Source: HRBIN16 sp049969495 (GTDB lineage: Bacteria; Armatimonadota; HRBIN16). Taken from it: a stretch of 64,000 nt of DNA. Positions 33,437-41,616 of this stretch are shown in pieces. Made by a program: the position numbers and the translations under genes. Positions within the stretch are counted from its first letter, which is position 1; the number at the start of each line of letters is the position of its first letter. The stretch is from positions 27,462 to 91,461 of the forward strand of contig JBMFOT010000002.1 of NCBI GenBank assembly GCA_049969495.1, given 5' to 3'. The notes below the pieces were generated by a model. It was given only the letters and a program-made list of their open reading frames with translations. It did no database searches and was not told the origin of the DNA.

Positions 33437-33930
33437 AGCGGTTGTTGCTGGTGCTGATACTTCTGCTGGCACTACTGGGGGTTGCGTACGGACTGGCGAA
33501 GATGGGCGTTATTCCGGTGGCGAAGCTGACGGCGAAAAACCCCGCGCTGGCGAAGTTCGCCCGCACGGTGGGACTACTCCCCCGCAAGCAGGCGGTCAAA
33601 GCCGATACGAAGGAAGAGCACTCTTCCAGCCCCGCTCCTGAAGCCTCTCGCCCCATGAAAGTTGCTGAACCGCCCCGTCCCGCCGTGCAGCCGCCGGTAA
33701 CCGCTCCCGCTTCTGCTGGCGATAACGCCGGTCGGCAGATTGGCTGGGTGGCGAAGGTGTATGAGAACATGGAGCCTGAGGAGGCGGTGCGTATCATGGA
33801 GAAGATGGACGACCGCGAAGTGGTGCCTCTGTTGCGTCGCATGAAACAGCGGCAGGTGGCGCAAATCCTCGCGCTGATGCCTCCCGACCGCGCCGCTCGC
33901 CTCTCACGCACCCTGATGATTCAGAGGTAA
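33433..33930 (+). CDS. motE: MotE-like motility protein (MgtE N-domain fold)
   Basis: 165 aa. Membrane span about 4-22, a proline-rich linker (about 65-100), then 'VYENMEPEEAVRIMEKMDDR' and 'VVPLLRRMKQRQVAQILALM', the MgtE-N-like helical repeat of MotE. MotE supports stator or basal-body assembly in other bacteria. ATGA overlap with the transglycosylase gene. Last gene of the flagellar operon here; fliK, flgD and flgE are not present. Confidence 0.85.
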   Translation: MKRLLLVLILLLALLGVAYGLAKMGVIPVAKLTAKNPALAKFARTVGLLPRKQAVKADTKEEHSSSPAPEASRPMKVAEPPRPAVQPPVTAPASAGDNAGRQIGWVAKVYENMEPEEAVRIMEKMDDREVVPLLRRMKQRQVAQILALMPPDRAARLSRTLMIQR

Positions 33931-33943
33931 AAAGCACAACAGC

Positions 33944-33972
33944 TTCCCATCTCGCCTCTGGTGAGGTATAAT
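33944..33972 (+). promoter_or_regulatory. Possible promoter giving a leaderless DUF4058 mRNA
   Basis: TTCCCA (33944-33949), 17-base spacer, TATAAT (33967-33972). The ATG is only 6 bases after the -10, so RNA would start at or beside the start codon. Confidence 0.45.
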
Positions 33973-33978
33973 GAAAGC

Positions 33979-34785
33979 ATGAACCCCTTCCCCGGAATGA
34001 ACCCGTATCTGGAACGCTACTGGCGGGACGTGCACGCCTCGCTCATTGTGTACGCTCGTGAGGCGTTGCAGATGCAGCTTCCGCCCGGCATGGTGGCACG
34101 TATTGAGGAGCGCGTGTACGTGGACGTGCCCCATGACGGTATCCGCCGCATCATCTATCCCGACGTACATGTCTCCGAGTCCCGAGAACCCGTCGGCGGG
34201 GGAGGCACGGCAACCACTACCGCCGTGCTGGAAGAAGTGGCCACTCAACGGCTCATTATCGAGGTAGAAGAGGAGCCGATTACGGAGACCTATATCGAGG
34301 TGGTAGACCTGTCGGGTGGGAGGGTCATTACGGTAATCGAGGTGCTCAGCGTGGCTAACAAGCTGCCTGGGGAGGGTCAGGATGTCTATTTGCGCAAACA
34401 GAGAGGGGTTATTGAAGCGGGAGTGAACCTGGTAGAGATTGATCTGCTGCGCACCGGTCAATGGGTGCTGAGTATTCCGTTTGGGAACATCCCGCCGGAG
34501 CGGCACACCCCCTACTTCGTGGTTGTCTATCGCAGCTGGCAGCCGAAAAAGCGCGAGGTCTACCCGATTGCCCTCAATCAGAGGCTGCCTCAAATCGCCA
34601 TCCCCCTGCGCCCTACGGACCAGGACGTGCTGCTGGACCTGCAGGAACTGGTGAACCGCTGTTATGAGGTCGGGCGGTATGACCTGTGGATAGACTACTC
34701 CCAGGAGCCGGAACCTCCCTTGCCACCGGAAGGGGCAAAGTGGCTACATCGGCTGCTGGTGGAGAAGGGCAAACGAAGCGCGTGA
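33979..34785 (+). CDS. DUF4058 family protein
   Basis: 268 aa from ATG 33979, where the family start 'MNPFPGMNPYLERYWRDVHA' begins. 'ERVYVDVPHDGIRRIIYPDVHV' and 'TYIEVVDLSGGRVITVIEVLSVANK' match the DUF4058 pattern, which resembles a nuclease or restriction-like core (acidic residues followed by I-E-V-L-S). Function is unknown; the family is abundant in Cyanobacteria and Armatimonadota. No ribosome site is visible, in keeping with leaderless expression. Confidence 0.85.
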   Translation: MNPFPGMNPYLERYWRDVHASLIVYAREALQMQLPPGMVARIEERVYVDVPHDGIRRIIYPDVHVSESREPVGGGGTATTTAVLEEVATQRLIIEVEEEPITETYIEVVDLSGGRVITVIEVLSVANKLPGEGQDVYLRKQRGVIEAGVNLVEIDLLRTGQWVLSIPFGNIPPERHTPYFVVVYRSWQPKKREVYPIALNQRLPQIAIPLRPTDQDVLLDLQELVNRCYEVGRYDLWIDYSQEPEPPLPPEGAKWLHRLLVEKGKRSA

Positions 34786-34799
34786 AACAAGCCGGGCGT

Positions 34800-34828
34800 T
34801 TGACAAAATGTTGCTTGGTTGTTATAAT
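34800..34828 (+). promoter_or_regulatory. Consensus sigma-70 promoter for the unknown gene at 34954
   Basis: TTGACA (34800-34805), 17-base spacer, TATAAT (34823-34828): a perfect match in all 12 consensus positions. A leader of about 118 bases follows. Confidence 0.88.
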
Positions 34829-34953
34829 CGGGGCAGCAATACGCGGGACGCCGCGTGAGTGCAAAATATCAGACTATCGACCCGTCTCCACAGCCTTGAT
34901 GTAGCACGCAGGTGCACCACGCAGCGGCGCGTTCGTGTAGAGGAGGTGCTGAC

Positions 34954-35514
34954 ATGCTACGAACGTACGCTGACTGGTTACACCGCAATTTCTGTGCCGT
35001 TCCTACCCCTGTTGTCGCCTCCGCCGTAAAGGGCGGGTTGGTGCTGGAGCGTGTGGCGGGTGAGCCGCGCACCGACCACGAGTACAGCGCGTTGGGGTTG
35101 CCTCGTCACTCGCAGATGTGGCTGGTTTCCGCCGAACATTGCCATCAGATGCTGTCCCAGCCGGAGATTCAAGAAGAGGTGGTGGTAGAAGCGGGCTTCA
35201 TCATCTACCGCGACGGCGACGAGCGTATCTGGTTAGGACTGGAACCCCGTGAAGCGGAGCTGGACCTGTCCGTGGATACCATGCTGGAGCGCCACATTAA
35301 ACCGCTATACCATATCCTGCATGGGGAGGAAGAGGTCGCCAAGCTGGCAACAGTGGAGTACCGTATCGTGCGCACCACCGACGACCGCCTGATGGAACAA
35401 CACCTGAACGAGCTGGTGTCGCATGGTTGGGAAATCACCCACTTCCAGGCGGTGATTATACAGGAAACGCGCTCCACGTTGTTCGTCGCTCTACTGCGAA
35501 AGAAGACGGAGTAG
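34954..35514 (+). CDS. Unknown soluble protein
   Basis: 186 aa from ATG 34954, with GAGGAGGTG 5 bases before it. No signal peptide or membrane span. It begins MLRTYADWLHRNFCAVPTPV and has an acidic, beta-rich centre and 'EYRIVRTTDDRLMEQHLNELVSHGWEITHF' near the end, a segment resembling small beta-alpha-beta domains found in other DUF proteins. I do not recognise the family. Its consensus promoter and strong ribosome site predict high expression. It is directly convergent with the TolC gene, the stop codons touching. Confidence 0.75.
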   Translation: MLRTYADWLHRNFCAVPTPVVASAVKGGLVLERVAGEPRTDHEYSALGLPRHSQMWLVSAEHCHQMLSQPEIQEEVVVEAGFIIYRDGDERIWLGLEPREAELDLSVDTMLERHIKPLYHILHGEEEVAKLATVEYRIVRTTDDRLMEQHLNELVSHGWEITHFQAVIIQETRSTLFVALLRKKTE

Positions 35515-36813
35515 CTACAGGTCACCCATCGCGCGCAGCAGGCGAGCCTGCGCCATGGACTGCTCGGTTTGCGCTTCCAGTAGCCGGGTGCGTGCTTCGG
35601 TCAGCGCGGCAAGGGCGTCGATTTGCTCCACCAGAGGGGCTTTACCCTCGTGTACGCGCAGTGCAGCAACGCGATACGCTTCTTCGGCGTCTTTCAGCGC
35701 AGCATCAGCGGTGGCAAGGTTGGCGGTGGCGGTCTGGATGTCCAGCCACGCCTGTCGCACCTCACTTTCTACCTGCAGTTGCAGGGCACGTGAGATGGCC
35801 GTTTCCGCTTGCTCGCGGGAGGTGGCTTCGCGTACCTGCGCCTGTAGCTGTCCACCCGTCCAAATCGGCACGCTGACCATCAGCGCTACTGTGTAGCCTG
35901 ACTGTGCTTTCATCCCCTCTTCTTTCATCCAGTCCTGCGAAGCGGTCAGGTACGCCTGTGGCAACAGTGCCCCCTCCGCAGCCCGACGCTCCAGTGTTGT
36001 CATACGGAGGCGTGCCTGTTGAGATTGCAGCAAAGCGCGTCGCTGCAAACCGCGCTTGACCGCTCCCTCCAGCGTATCGGGCAATGTGAAGGCGGGGGGT
36101 TCCAGCTGCTGGGGCAGGACCACCTCGCCGGTCGGCGATAATCCGATACTCACCTGCAGGTCAATTAAGCTCTTGTGGAAGTCGTTGGCGGCAGTGGTCA
36201 ACGCTTGTTTCGCATCCGCTTCCGCCGCACGACTGCGCAACACAAACGCCAGAGGCGCCTTGCCGGTCTCATACATCTGTTCCATAATACGCGTTTGCTC
36301 TTGCTGGGCTTCATATCGCTTCTTTGCCACTTCTACCAGCTCCCGGCGCAGCAACGCCTGCAAATAGCGCATGATAACCTCCAGGCGCACCTCCTGGTGC
36401 ATCTCCTGCACCTCGGCGGACATCGCTTCGGTTTCGGCACGGGCGGCGCGCGCCATCATCTGCAGTCTCCCACCGGTGAACAGCGGCAGGGAAAGCTTTA
36501 CCTGCGACGAGGCAAAGCCGTCGCGTGACGCCATGCGCATAGAGTCGGGCATCACCCCTGGCGCAGACGCCAGCATGTTGTCTACCGTGCCCTGCGCCAG
36601 CCAGCCCGATACGGAAACCTGCGGCGATAACATGGCAGATGCTGCCCGGGCGCGAGCAACCGACTCATCCCGACGCGCCTGCACTGCTTGCAGGCGCGGA
36701 TTGTGCTTTTCTGCCAACGATAGCGCTTCCTGCAAAGAGAGCACCTGCTGCGCCCATGATGGTGTAGACAACAGGAGCAACCACCCAACCACGAACAGGC
36801 TTCGATAGCGCAC
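35515..36813 (-). CDS. TolC-family outer-membrane efflux/secretion channel
   Basis: 432 aa from GTG 36813, 6 bases after AGGAGG; the ATG at 36828 would place the ribosome site inside the gene. Signal peptide about 1-22 ending 'TPSWA'. Two structural repeats of long coiled helices follow, with 'LSLQEALSLAEKHNPRLQAV' at the start of the first and 'VPIWTGGQLQAQVREA' in the second. It would form the outer-membrane exit duct for an efflux pump or type I secretion; no partner pump is adjacent. Confidence 0.93.
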   Translation of the reverse strand: MRYRSLFVVGWLLLLSTPSWAQQVLSLQEALSLAEKHNPRLQAVQARRDESVARARAASAMLSPQVSVSGWLAQGTVDNMLASAPGVMPDSMRMASRDGFASSQVKLSLPLFTGGRLQMMARAARAETEAMSAEVQEMHQEVRLEVIMRYLQALLRRELVEVAKKRYEAQQEQTRIMEQMYETGKAPLAFVLRSRAAEADAKQALTTAANDFHKSLIDLQVSIGLSPTGEVVLPQQLEPPAFTLPDTLEGAVKRGLQRRALLQSQQARLRMTTLERRAAEGALLPQAYLTASQDWMKEEGMKAQSGYTVALMVSVPIWTGGQLQAQVREATSREQAETAISRALQLQVESEVRQAWLDIQTATANLATADAALKDAEEAYRVAALRVHEGKAPLVEQIDALAALTEARTRLLEAQTEQSMAQARLLRAMGDL

Positions 36814-36865
36814 GATATACCTCCTCATTTCCACATTTCTACAGCCAATAGAATAATACGCATCT

Positions 36866-36894
36866 ATTGTACGCAATGTCTCCCGAGAGGTCAA
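36866..36894 (-). promoter_or_regulatory. Promoter for the TolC-like gene
   Basis: Minus strand TTGACC (36894-36889), 17-base spacer, TACAAT (36871-36866), about 52 bases before the GTG start. Confidence 0.75.
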
Positions 36895-36958
36895 GGAGCA
36901 ATCCGCCTGCTTGTCCACCGAAATGTCGGATCGTTCGTCGCTACCGGAGCTGTGAAGG

Positions 36959-36988
36959 GGGGTTCCTGCTTAATCGTCGGTGAACCCC
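36959..36988. terminator. Hairpin after xerC
   Basis: GGGGTTC (36959-36965) and GAACCCC (36982-36988) form a 7-bp stem with a 16-base loop between the end of xerC and the TolC promoter. There is no proper T-tract on the minus strand, so it may be a weak terminator. Confidence 0.4.
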
Positions 36989-36993
36989 TTTAC

Positions 36994-37923
36994 TTATTCC
37001 TCGCTCTTCGCCCGTGGGTGTGCCTTTCGGTAAACCTCTTTCAACCGTTCGCGACTGACGTGGGTGTAAATCTGCGTGGTAGTCAGGTTGGCGTGTCCCA
37101 GCAGTTCCTGCACGGTGCGCAGGTCGGCTCCGCTATCCAGCAGGTGCGTGGCAAACGAGTGGCGCAGGGAGTGTGGTGTGGGCTTGAAGTCGCTGTTCAA
37201 GCCCGGCGCATAGCGGTCTATCACCCGGCGCACACTGCGGTCGGTCAAGCGCGTTCCGCGTGCGTTCAGAAAGAGCCAGCCTTCCTCTTTTGCCTGCCCC
37301 TTTGCCAGCAGACGCGGGCGGGCACGGCTCACCCATTCGCTTAACGCCTCCTGCGCTGCCCGCCCGAAGAGCACGATTCGCGCCTTGTTCCCTTTGCCCA
37401 ACACCTGGATAGCGTTCTGGCTCCAGTCGATATCCTGCAGGCGCAGGCTGGTCAACTCACCTACGCGCATACCGGTAGCGTAGAGCAGCTCCAGAATCGC
37501 CCTGTCGCGAACCGAGAGCGGGTCGTCGCCGTCGGGGGCGGTGAGAAGCCGGTTGACTTGCTGTTGTGCCAGCACCTTGGGCAGCTGCTGGTCGTGACGG
37601 GGAGCGTGTACAGCCTGCGCAGGGTTGCTGGACACGATGCCGCGATGTTGCAGATACTTGAAGAACGCCCGCAGGGCGGCGATTTTGCGCTCGATACTGC
37701 GCGGCGACATCGCCAGTCGGTGCAGCTCCGCCAGAAACGCGCGCACGGTGGCAGGTTGTACATCCTGCCAGCGCGTCCGGGGATATTCTCGTTCCAGAAA
37801 CTCTGTGAACTGCACGATATCTCGTGCGTAGCCACGCAGGGTGTTCTCGGAGGCGCGTCGGCGGTGCCGCAGGTCGGCGGCGAAGGCATCTATCCAGGCG
37901 TAGAGGTTATCGGCGGATTGCAT
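36994..37923 (-). CDS. xerC: XerC/XerD-type tyrosine recombinase
   Basis: 309 aa from ATG 37923 (GGGGGAG 7 bases before). N-terminal SAM-like DNA-binding domain (about 3-95), catalytic domain after about 115. Catalytic residues visible: R153 in 'ATGMRVGEL', K180 region 'GKGNKAR', H251 and R254 in 'HSLRHSFATHLL', H277 in 'LLGHANL', Y286 in 'QIYTHVS'. Length and order fit chromosome-dimer-resolving XerC/D rather than a phage integrase. It overlaps trmFO by 17 bases, a common trmFO-xerC arrangement. Confidence 0.92.
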   Translation of the reverse strand: MQSADNLYAWIDAFAADLRHRRRASENTLRGYARDIVQFTEFLEREYPRTRWQDVQPATVRAFLAELHRLAMSPRSIERKIAALRAFFKYLQHRGIVSSNPAQAVHAPRHDQQLPKVLAQQQVNRLLTAPDGDDPLSVRDRAILELLYATGMRVGELTSLRLQDIDWSQNAIQVLGKGNKARIVLFGRAAQEALSEWVSRARPRLLAKGQAKEEGWLFLNARGTRLTDRSVRRVIDRYAPGLNSDFKPTPHSLRHSFATHLLDSGADLRTVQELLGHANLTTTQIYTHVSRERLKEVYRKAHPRAKSEE

Positions 37924-39226
37924 CGAGAAACTCCCCCAGCGACCGCTGTGCTCTTTCCACCTTCGCAGCAACACGTGCGTGACGGTCGCGCACGGGCGGT
38001 TCCGGCTCCGGTAGCAAGCCAAAGTTCGCGTTCATCGGCTGGAATTCCTTGCCTGCGTAATGGCTGATGTAGTCCAGCAGTGCTCCCATCATGGTGTCCG
38101 GCGGCGGTGCTACCGGTGGCATTCCCTTCACCAAACGCGCGGCATTCAGCCCGGCAACGATACCGCACATCGCGCTCTCGATATAGCCTTCCACGCCCGT
38201 AATCTGCCCCGCGAAGAAGATGCCGGGCTCCGAGCGCAGCTGAAGGGTCGGCTCCAGCAGGGTCGGGGAGTGGATATAGGTATTGCGGTGCATCACACCG
38301 TAGCGTACAAACTCCGCGTTCTCCAGGCCGGGCACCAGGCGGAACACGCGCTTCTGCTCGCCCCACTTGAGGCGTGTTTGACAGCCCACCAGCCCGTACA
38401 GCGTGCCCTGCAGGTTCTCCTGGCGCAGCTGCAGCACCGCATAGGGACGTTTGCCCGTGCGCGGGTCTACCAGACCAACCGGTTTGAAACGGCTGAAGCG
38501 GAGGGCGTCCCTGCCTCGCGCAGCAATCTCTTCGATGGGCAGGCAACCCTCGAAGTAACGGGGCTCCTCGAAGTCGTGTGGTTGTACCGTCTCCGCCGAC
38601 AGCAGGGCGTCTACGAAGGCTTCGTACTCCTCGCGCGTCATGGGACAGTTCAGGTAGGCGGCGTCGCCCTTGCCGTAGCGCGAGGCGACGAAGATGCGTT
38701 CCATATTCAGCGTGAGGGCATCCACGATAGGGGCAACCGCGTCGTAGAAGTAGAGGCGTTTACTGCCGGTGAGCCTGCCTATCGCCTGCGCCAGCGCATC
38801 GGAGGTAAGCGGACCGGTGGCGATGATGAGCGGGCGGTCAGGCGGGATGTCGGTGACCTCTTCGCGCACAATCTCTATCAGCGGATGGGCTTCCAGCCGC
38901 TGTGTTACCACCTGGGCGAACAGCTCGCGGTCCACCGCCAGTGCCTCACCCGCAGGCACAGCAACCTCCTCCGCGCACGCCAGCACTATCGAGCCGAGCT
39001 GGCGCATCTCCCACTTTAGCAAACCGGAGGCGGTGGTGACGAGATTAGACTTGAAGGAGTTCGAGCAGACCGGCTCGGCGAGGTATGCGGTGTGGTGCAC
39101 TGGCGTCTGACGCACCGGACGCATCTCGTACAGGCGCACTCGCACGCCCGCCTGCGCCGCCGCCCACGCCGCCTCCGAACCGGCGAAACCGCCTCCGATG
39201 ATGGTAATATGGGTCGTTGCGCTCAT
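37907..39226 (-). CDS. trmFO: Methylenetetrahydrofolate-tRNA (uracil-5-)-methyltransferase TrmFO
   Basis: 439 aa from ATG 39226, which puts the FAD motif 'ITIIGGGFAGSEAA' at residues 7-20 as in relatives; ATG 39232 and 39259 are alternatives and no ribosome site decides. 'AYLAEPVCSNSFKSN' and 'TGPLTSDALAQAI' are family landmarks, with 'FFAGQITGVEGYIESA' near the C-terminus. It makes m5U54 in tRNA using folate and FAD. First gene of the trmFO-xerC unit. Confidence 0.96.
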   Translation of the reverse strand: MSATTHITIIGGGFAGSEAAWAAAQAGVRVRLYEMRPVRQTPVHHTAYLAEPVCSNSFKSNLVTTASGLLKWEMRQLGSIVLACAEEVAVPAGEALAVDRELFAQVVTQRLEAHPLIEIVREEVTDIPPDRPLIIATGPLTSDALAQAIGRLTGSKRLYFYDAVAPIVDALTLNMERIFVASRYGKGDAAYLNCPMTREEYEAFVDALLSAETVQPHDFEEPRYFEGCLPIEEIAARGRDALRFSRFKPVGLVDPRTGKRPYAVLQLRQENLQGTLYGLVGCQTRLKWGEQKRVFRLVPGLENAEFVRYGVMHRNTYIHSPTLLEPTLQLRSEPGIFFAGQITGVEGYIESAMCGIVAGLNAARLVKGMPPVAPPPDTMMGALLDYISHYAGKEFQPMNANFGLLPEPEPPVRDRHARVAAKVERAQRSLGEFLDAIRR

Positions 39227-39290
39227 CCTCATCGTTGAAAGGTCATGCTCCGTCGCCATTACCACTTTAGTGTACCCCACTCTGGCATCT

Positions 39291-39313
39291 GACGCTCTAA
39301 CTATTAGAGCGTC
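39291..39313. repeat. Perfect 10-bp-stem hairpin between trmFO and the pseudopilin gene
   Basis: GACGCTCTAA (39291-39300), loop CTA, TTAGAGCGTC (39304-39313). It lies upstream of trmFO and downstream of nothing, so it is not an ordinary terminator. Confidence 0.7.
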
Positions 39314-39329
39314 AATGATGAATCTTGGC

Positions 39330-39393
39330 TTCGCCCCTCTGGAGGGCGAACATCACATACCATAACGGCTCGGCAGGAGCCTCGCCCTCCAGA
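39330..39393. repeat. Nested inverted repeats including copy 2 of the 27-bp dispersed repeat
   Basis: TCTGGAGGGCGA (39338-39349) is the exact reverse complement of TCGCCCTCCAGA (39382-39393). The latter is the end of the 27-bp repeat (39367-39393) that also occurs at 3844-3870. A local TTCGCCC/GGGCGAA hairpin (39330-39350) and the GGCTC/GAGCC hairpin (39367-39381) lie inside. Confidence 0.8.
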
Positions 39394-39486
39394 AGAATGA
39401 GCCTTGACAGACCACTGTGGCTATTGTAACCATCATCCCTGCTGTGTCATCATAAAGGATGGATCTTTTATTCTCAGGAGCGAGCC

Positions 39487-40080
39487 ATGAACCGCCGGAC
39501 AATCGCTTTTACGCTGGTGGAGCTGCTCGTCGTGATTGCTATCATCACGCTACTGGCGGCGATACTGTTCCCTGTGTTCGCGCAGGTGCGAGCGAACGCC
39601 CGACGCGCCTTGTGCATGAGCCAGCTGCGCCAGATAGGGATGGCGGCACGCATGTACCTGCAGGATTACGATGCCCTCCCACCCCGATTGAGCGCACTGT
39701 ATCCCGCGTACCAGCCCTCCACGCCGCTGTTCATCTGCCCATCCGACTCGCAGAAGGGGCAACATCCGGGTAACCCGCGCCTCGAGGGCAACCTATACCT
39801 GCTGACGGGGGTCAGCTACGACTACATTCCCAATTGGGGCATTGCGCACGAACTGGGCTGGTGGCAGCCGTTCCCCAACTACGGCGAGGGCAAATGGGGC
39901 GAGCAGACCCCGCTGGTGGACTGCAACTGGCACTGGGCGACCTTCTTCAAGCTGGAGAACCGCCGCGACACCCCGCCGTCGGGTGCGGGGGGGTGGGTAC
40001 TGGTGCTGTTACAGTCTGGCACGGTGAAGCCGGTGCATCTATCGTTGTACCCCGACAAGTTCAGCCCAGATGGGTCGTAG
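39487..40080 (+). CDS. Type II pseudopilin (second copy of the family)
   Basis: 197 aa. 'RTIAFTLVELLVVIAIITLL' and 'AILFPVFAQVRANARRALC' form the prepilin signal and helix, with Glu at +5. The C-terminal domain is shorter than that of the pseudopilin at 21697; 'GTVKPVHLS' sits where the D-G-H-V-K-P segment occurs there, but the D-G pair is lost. AGGAGCG lies before the ATG. It stands alone; the following oxidoreductase has its own ribosome site 70 bases on. Confidence 0.88.
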   Translation: MNRRTIAFTLVELLVVIAIITLLAAILFPVFAQVRANARRALCMSQLRQIGMAARMYLQDYDALPPRLSALYPAYQPSTPLFICPSDSQKGQHPGNPRLEGNLYLLTGVSYDYIPNWGIAHELGWWQPFPNYGEGKWGEQTPLVDCNWHWATFFKLENRRDTPPSGAGGWVLVLLQSGTVKPVHLSLYPDKFSPDGS

Positions 40081-40150
40081 TCGCAGGAGGCTTTCCTTCT
40101 CTCGCGAATCCAGAGTTGATACACATTCGCGATGAGGAGGTTCATGCACG

Positions 40151-41380
40151 GTGAAACGTATTCGGGTTGGAGCCATCGGCACGGGGGGCATCTTTCGTGG
40201 AGCGCACCTGTCTGCCTATCCCGACCTGCCTTCCTGCCAGCTGGTGGCTTTGTGTGACGTTTCGGAGCAGAGCCTGGCCGCTGCCGAGCGGCGCATGAAG
40301 GAGCTGTACGAACAGAAAGCACAACAGGCGGAAGAGCGCGGCGACAAGGAGACCGCCGAACGCCTGCGACAAGACATTCAGGCGGTGAAGCTGTATCAGG
40401 ACGTGCAGACGATGCTAAAAGAGGCACGCCTAGACCTGGTGGACATCTGCACGCAACCGAACCTGCACGCGCCGATGGCGATTGCCGCGCTGGAGGCAGG
40501 CGTGCACGTGATGTGCGAGAAGCCGATGGCGCGTACGTGGCTGGAGTGTGTGCGTGTGGTGGAGACCGTTCAACGTACGGGCAGGCTGTACCAGCACAAT
40601 GAGAACTGGCTGTGGGACCCCTTCTATTACACCGCAAAGAAGCTGATTGACGCCGGTTGGATAGGCGAGCCGGTGATGATGTTTCTGGCGACGGCGCACG
40701 GCGGACCGGAAGGTAACCCCAACTTCTGGAACGCCGAAACGGGCGGAGGTGGCTCCCTGCTGGATAACGGCATTCACGCCGTCGGCGCGTCGTGGTATCT
40801 ATCCGGGCTGGAGAAGCGACCGACCACCGTCAAAGCCGCCGAGCCGATAGGCATCACCATCCGCATGCCCCAACGCATCCTGTCCGGGCAGTTCCAGCAG
40901 GTGCGTGTGGAAGACGATGGGCACATCCTGATACGCTTCGAACATCCGCAGACGGGCGCATGGAGCACCGCCCACGTGGAAGGCTCGTGGAGCCATCGCG
41001 ATTCGCCCGATACGGTGGTTATCGGCACGATGGGCACCATCCGCTTCACCCACGAGGACGACAAGCGTATCGTGGTGGTGGAAGATGCCACAGGGAGTTG
41101 CCGTCGCGTGGAGGCGACCGGGCCCACGTGGGAGTACTGGCCCTCTTCCTTCTACGGCGAGATACGCAACATGGTAGAGTGTGTACGCAAAGGCGTGCGC
41201 TCCATCAGCGACGAAAACTTCGGGGCGGAGTGCTCCGCCATTGTGGGCGCGGCGTACCTCTCGCAGAAACGGGGCAAGCGTGCGGTCACGCTGACGGAGT
41301 TCAAACGCTTCGCAAACGACATCGCCCGCCGCTATCCCGACTCGGCGGACGCGGAGTTAATGAGTCGTCTGCTGCCCTGA
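40151..41380 (+). CDS. Gfo/Idh/MocA-family oxidoreductase
   Basis: 409 aa from GTG 40151 (GAGGAGG upstream; the nearby ATG at 40143 is out of frame). 'IRVGAIGTGGIFRGAHLSAY' is the NAD(P)-binding Rossmann start; 'EAGVHVMCEKPMARTW' holds the E-K-P motif with the catalytic Lys. An insertion of about 35 charged helical residues (about 45-80) precedes 'YQDVQTMLKEARLDLVDICTQ'. It should oxidise or reduce a sugar or inositol; substrate unknown. Confidence 0.9.
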   Translation: MKRIRVGAIGTGGIFRGAHLSAYPDLPSCQLVALCDVSEQSLAAAERRMKELYEQKAQQAEERGDKETAERLRQDIQAVKLYQDVQTMLKEARLDLVDICTQPNLHAPMAIAALEAGVHVMCEKPMARTWLECVRVVETVQRTGRLYQHNENWLWDPFYYTAKKLIDAGWIGEPVMMFLATAHGGPEGNPNFWNAETGGGGSLLDNGIHAVGASWYLSGLEKRPTTVKAAEPIGITIRMPQRILSGQFQQVRVEDDGHILIRFEHPQTGAWSTAHVEGSWSHRDSPDTVVIGTMGTIRFTHEDDKRIVVVEDATGSCRRVEATGPTWEYWPSSFYGEIRNMVECVRKGVRSISDENFGAECSAIVGAAYLSQKRGKRAVTLTEFKRFANDIARRYPDSADAELMSRLLP

Positions 41381-41430
41381 CGAAAAAATTTGCGAAAAAA
41401 TGCTGTAAAAGAGGGCAAAAACGCCTGTTG

Positions 41431-41446
41431 TGGTACGATTCTTGCA
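41431..41446 (+). promoter_or_regulatory. Sigma-54 promoter
   Basis: TGGTACG (41431-41437), ATTC, TTGCA (41442-41446). The GG and GC dinucleotides are exactly 10 bases apart, as in the consensus TGGCACN5TTGCA. It stands upstream of the PEP-CTERM relic. Confidence 0.75.
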
Positions 41447-41469
41447 CTATATAGGGGTGGGAAAAGTAA

Positions 41470-41592
41470 CAGGAGCACATCTGCGAAAGCGGTGGACTCC
41501 GGAGCATTGACAACATCTTCGAGCCAAGCACGGCTGCGACCGTTCTGACTGGAGGCGCACTGCTGGTTCTACGCTATAGACGCCGCAGCTAA
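41470..41592 (+). pseudogene. Relic of a PEP-CTERM protein gene
   Basis: Between the sigma-54 site and a terminator lies an open stretch without ATG/GTG whose last 23 codons encode EPSTAATVLTGGALLVLRYR then RRS and a stop. That is a C-terminal E-P-S-T motif, hydrophobic span and Arg cluster, the exosortase sorting signal. An in-frame TAA at 41467 closes the frame upstream. AGGAG (41471-41475) stands where a ribosome site would be, so the 5' leader and 3' end of a gene appear joined after loss of its middle. A functional tiny gene with an unusual start is possible but less likely. Confidence 0.65.
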
Positions 41593-41616
41593 TTGCGAGT
41601 GAGATCGTGTGGAGTG

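Noticed and set aside
36994..37923. Tyrosine recombinase considered as integrase of a mobile element
   Set aside because: Length, catalytic set and the overlap with trmFO fit housekeeping XerC/D; no att repeats or tRNA nearby.
41431..41450. TATATA after the sigma-54 site considered as an ordinary -10
   Set aside because: No -35 at a suitable distance, while the GG-N10-GC match is exact.
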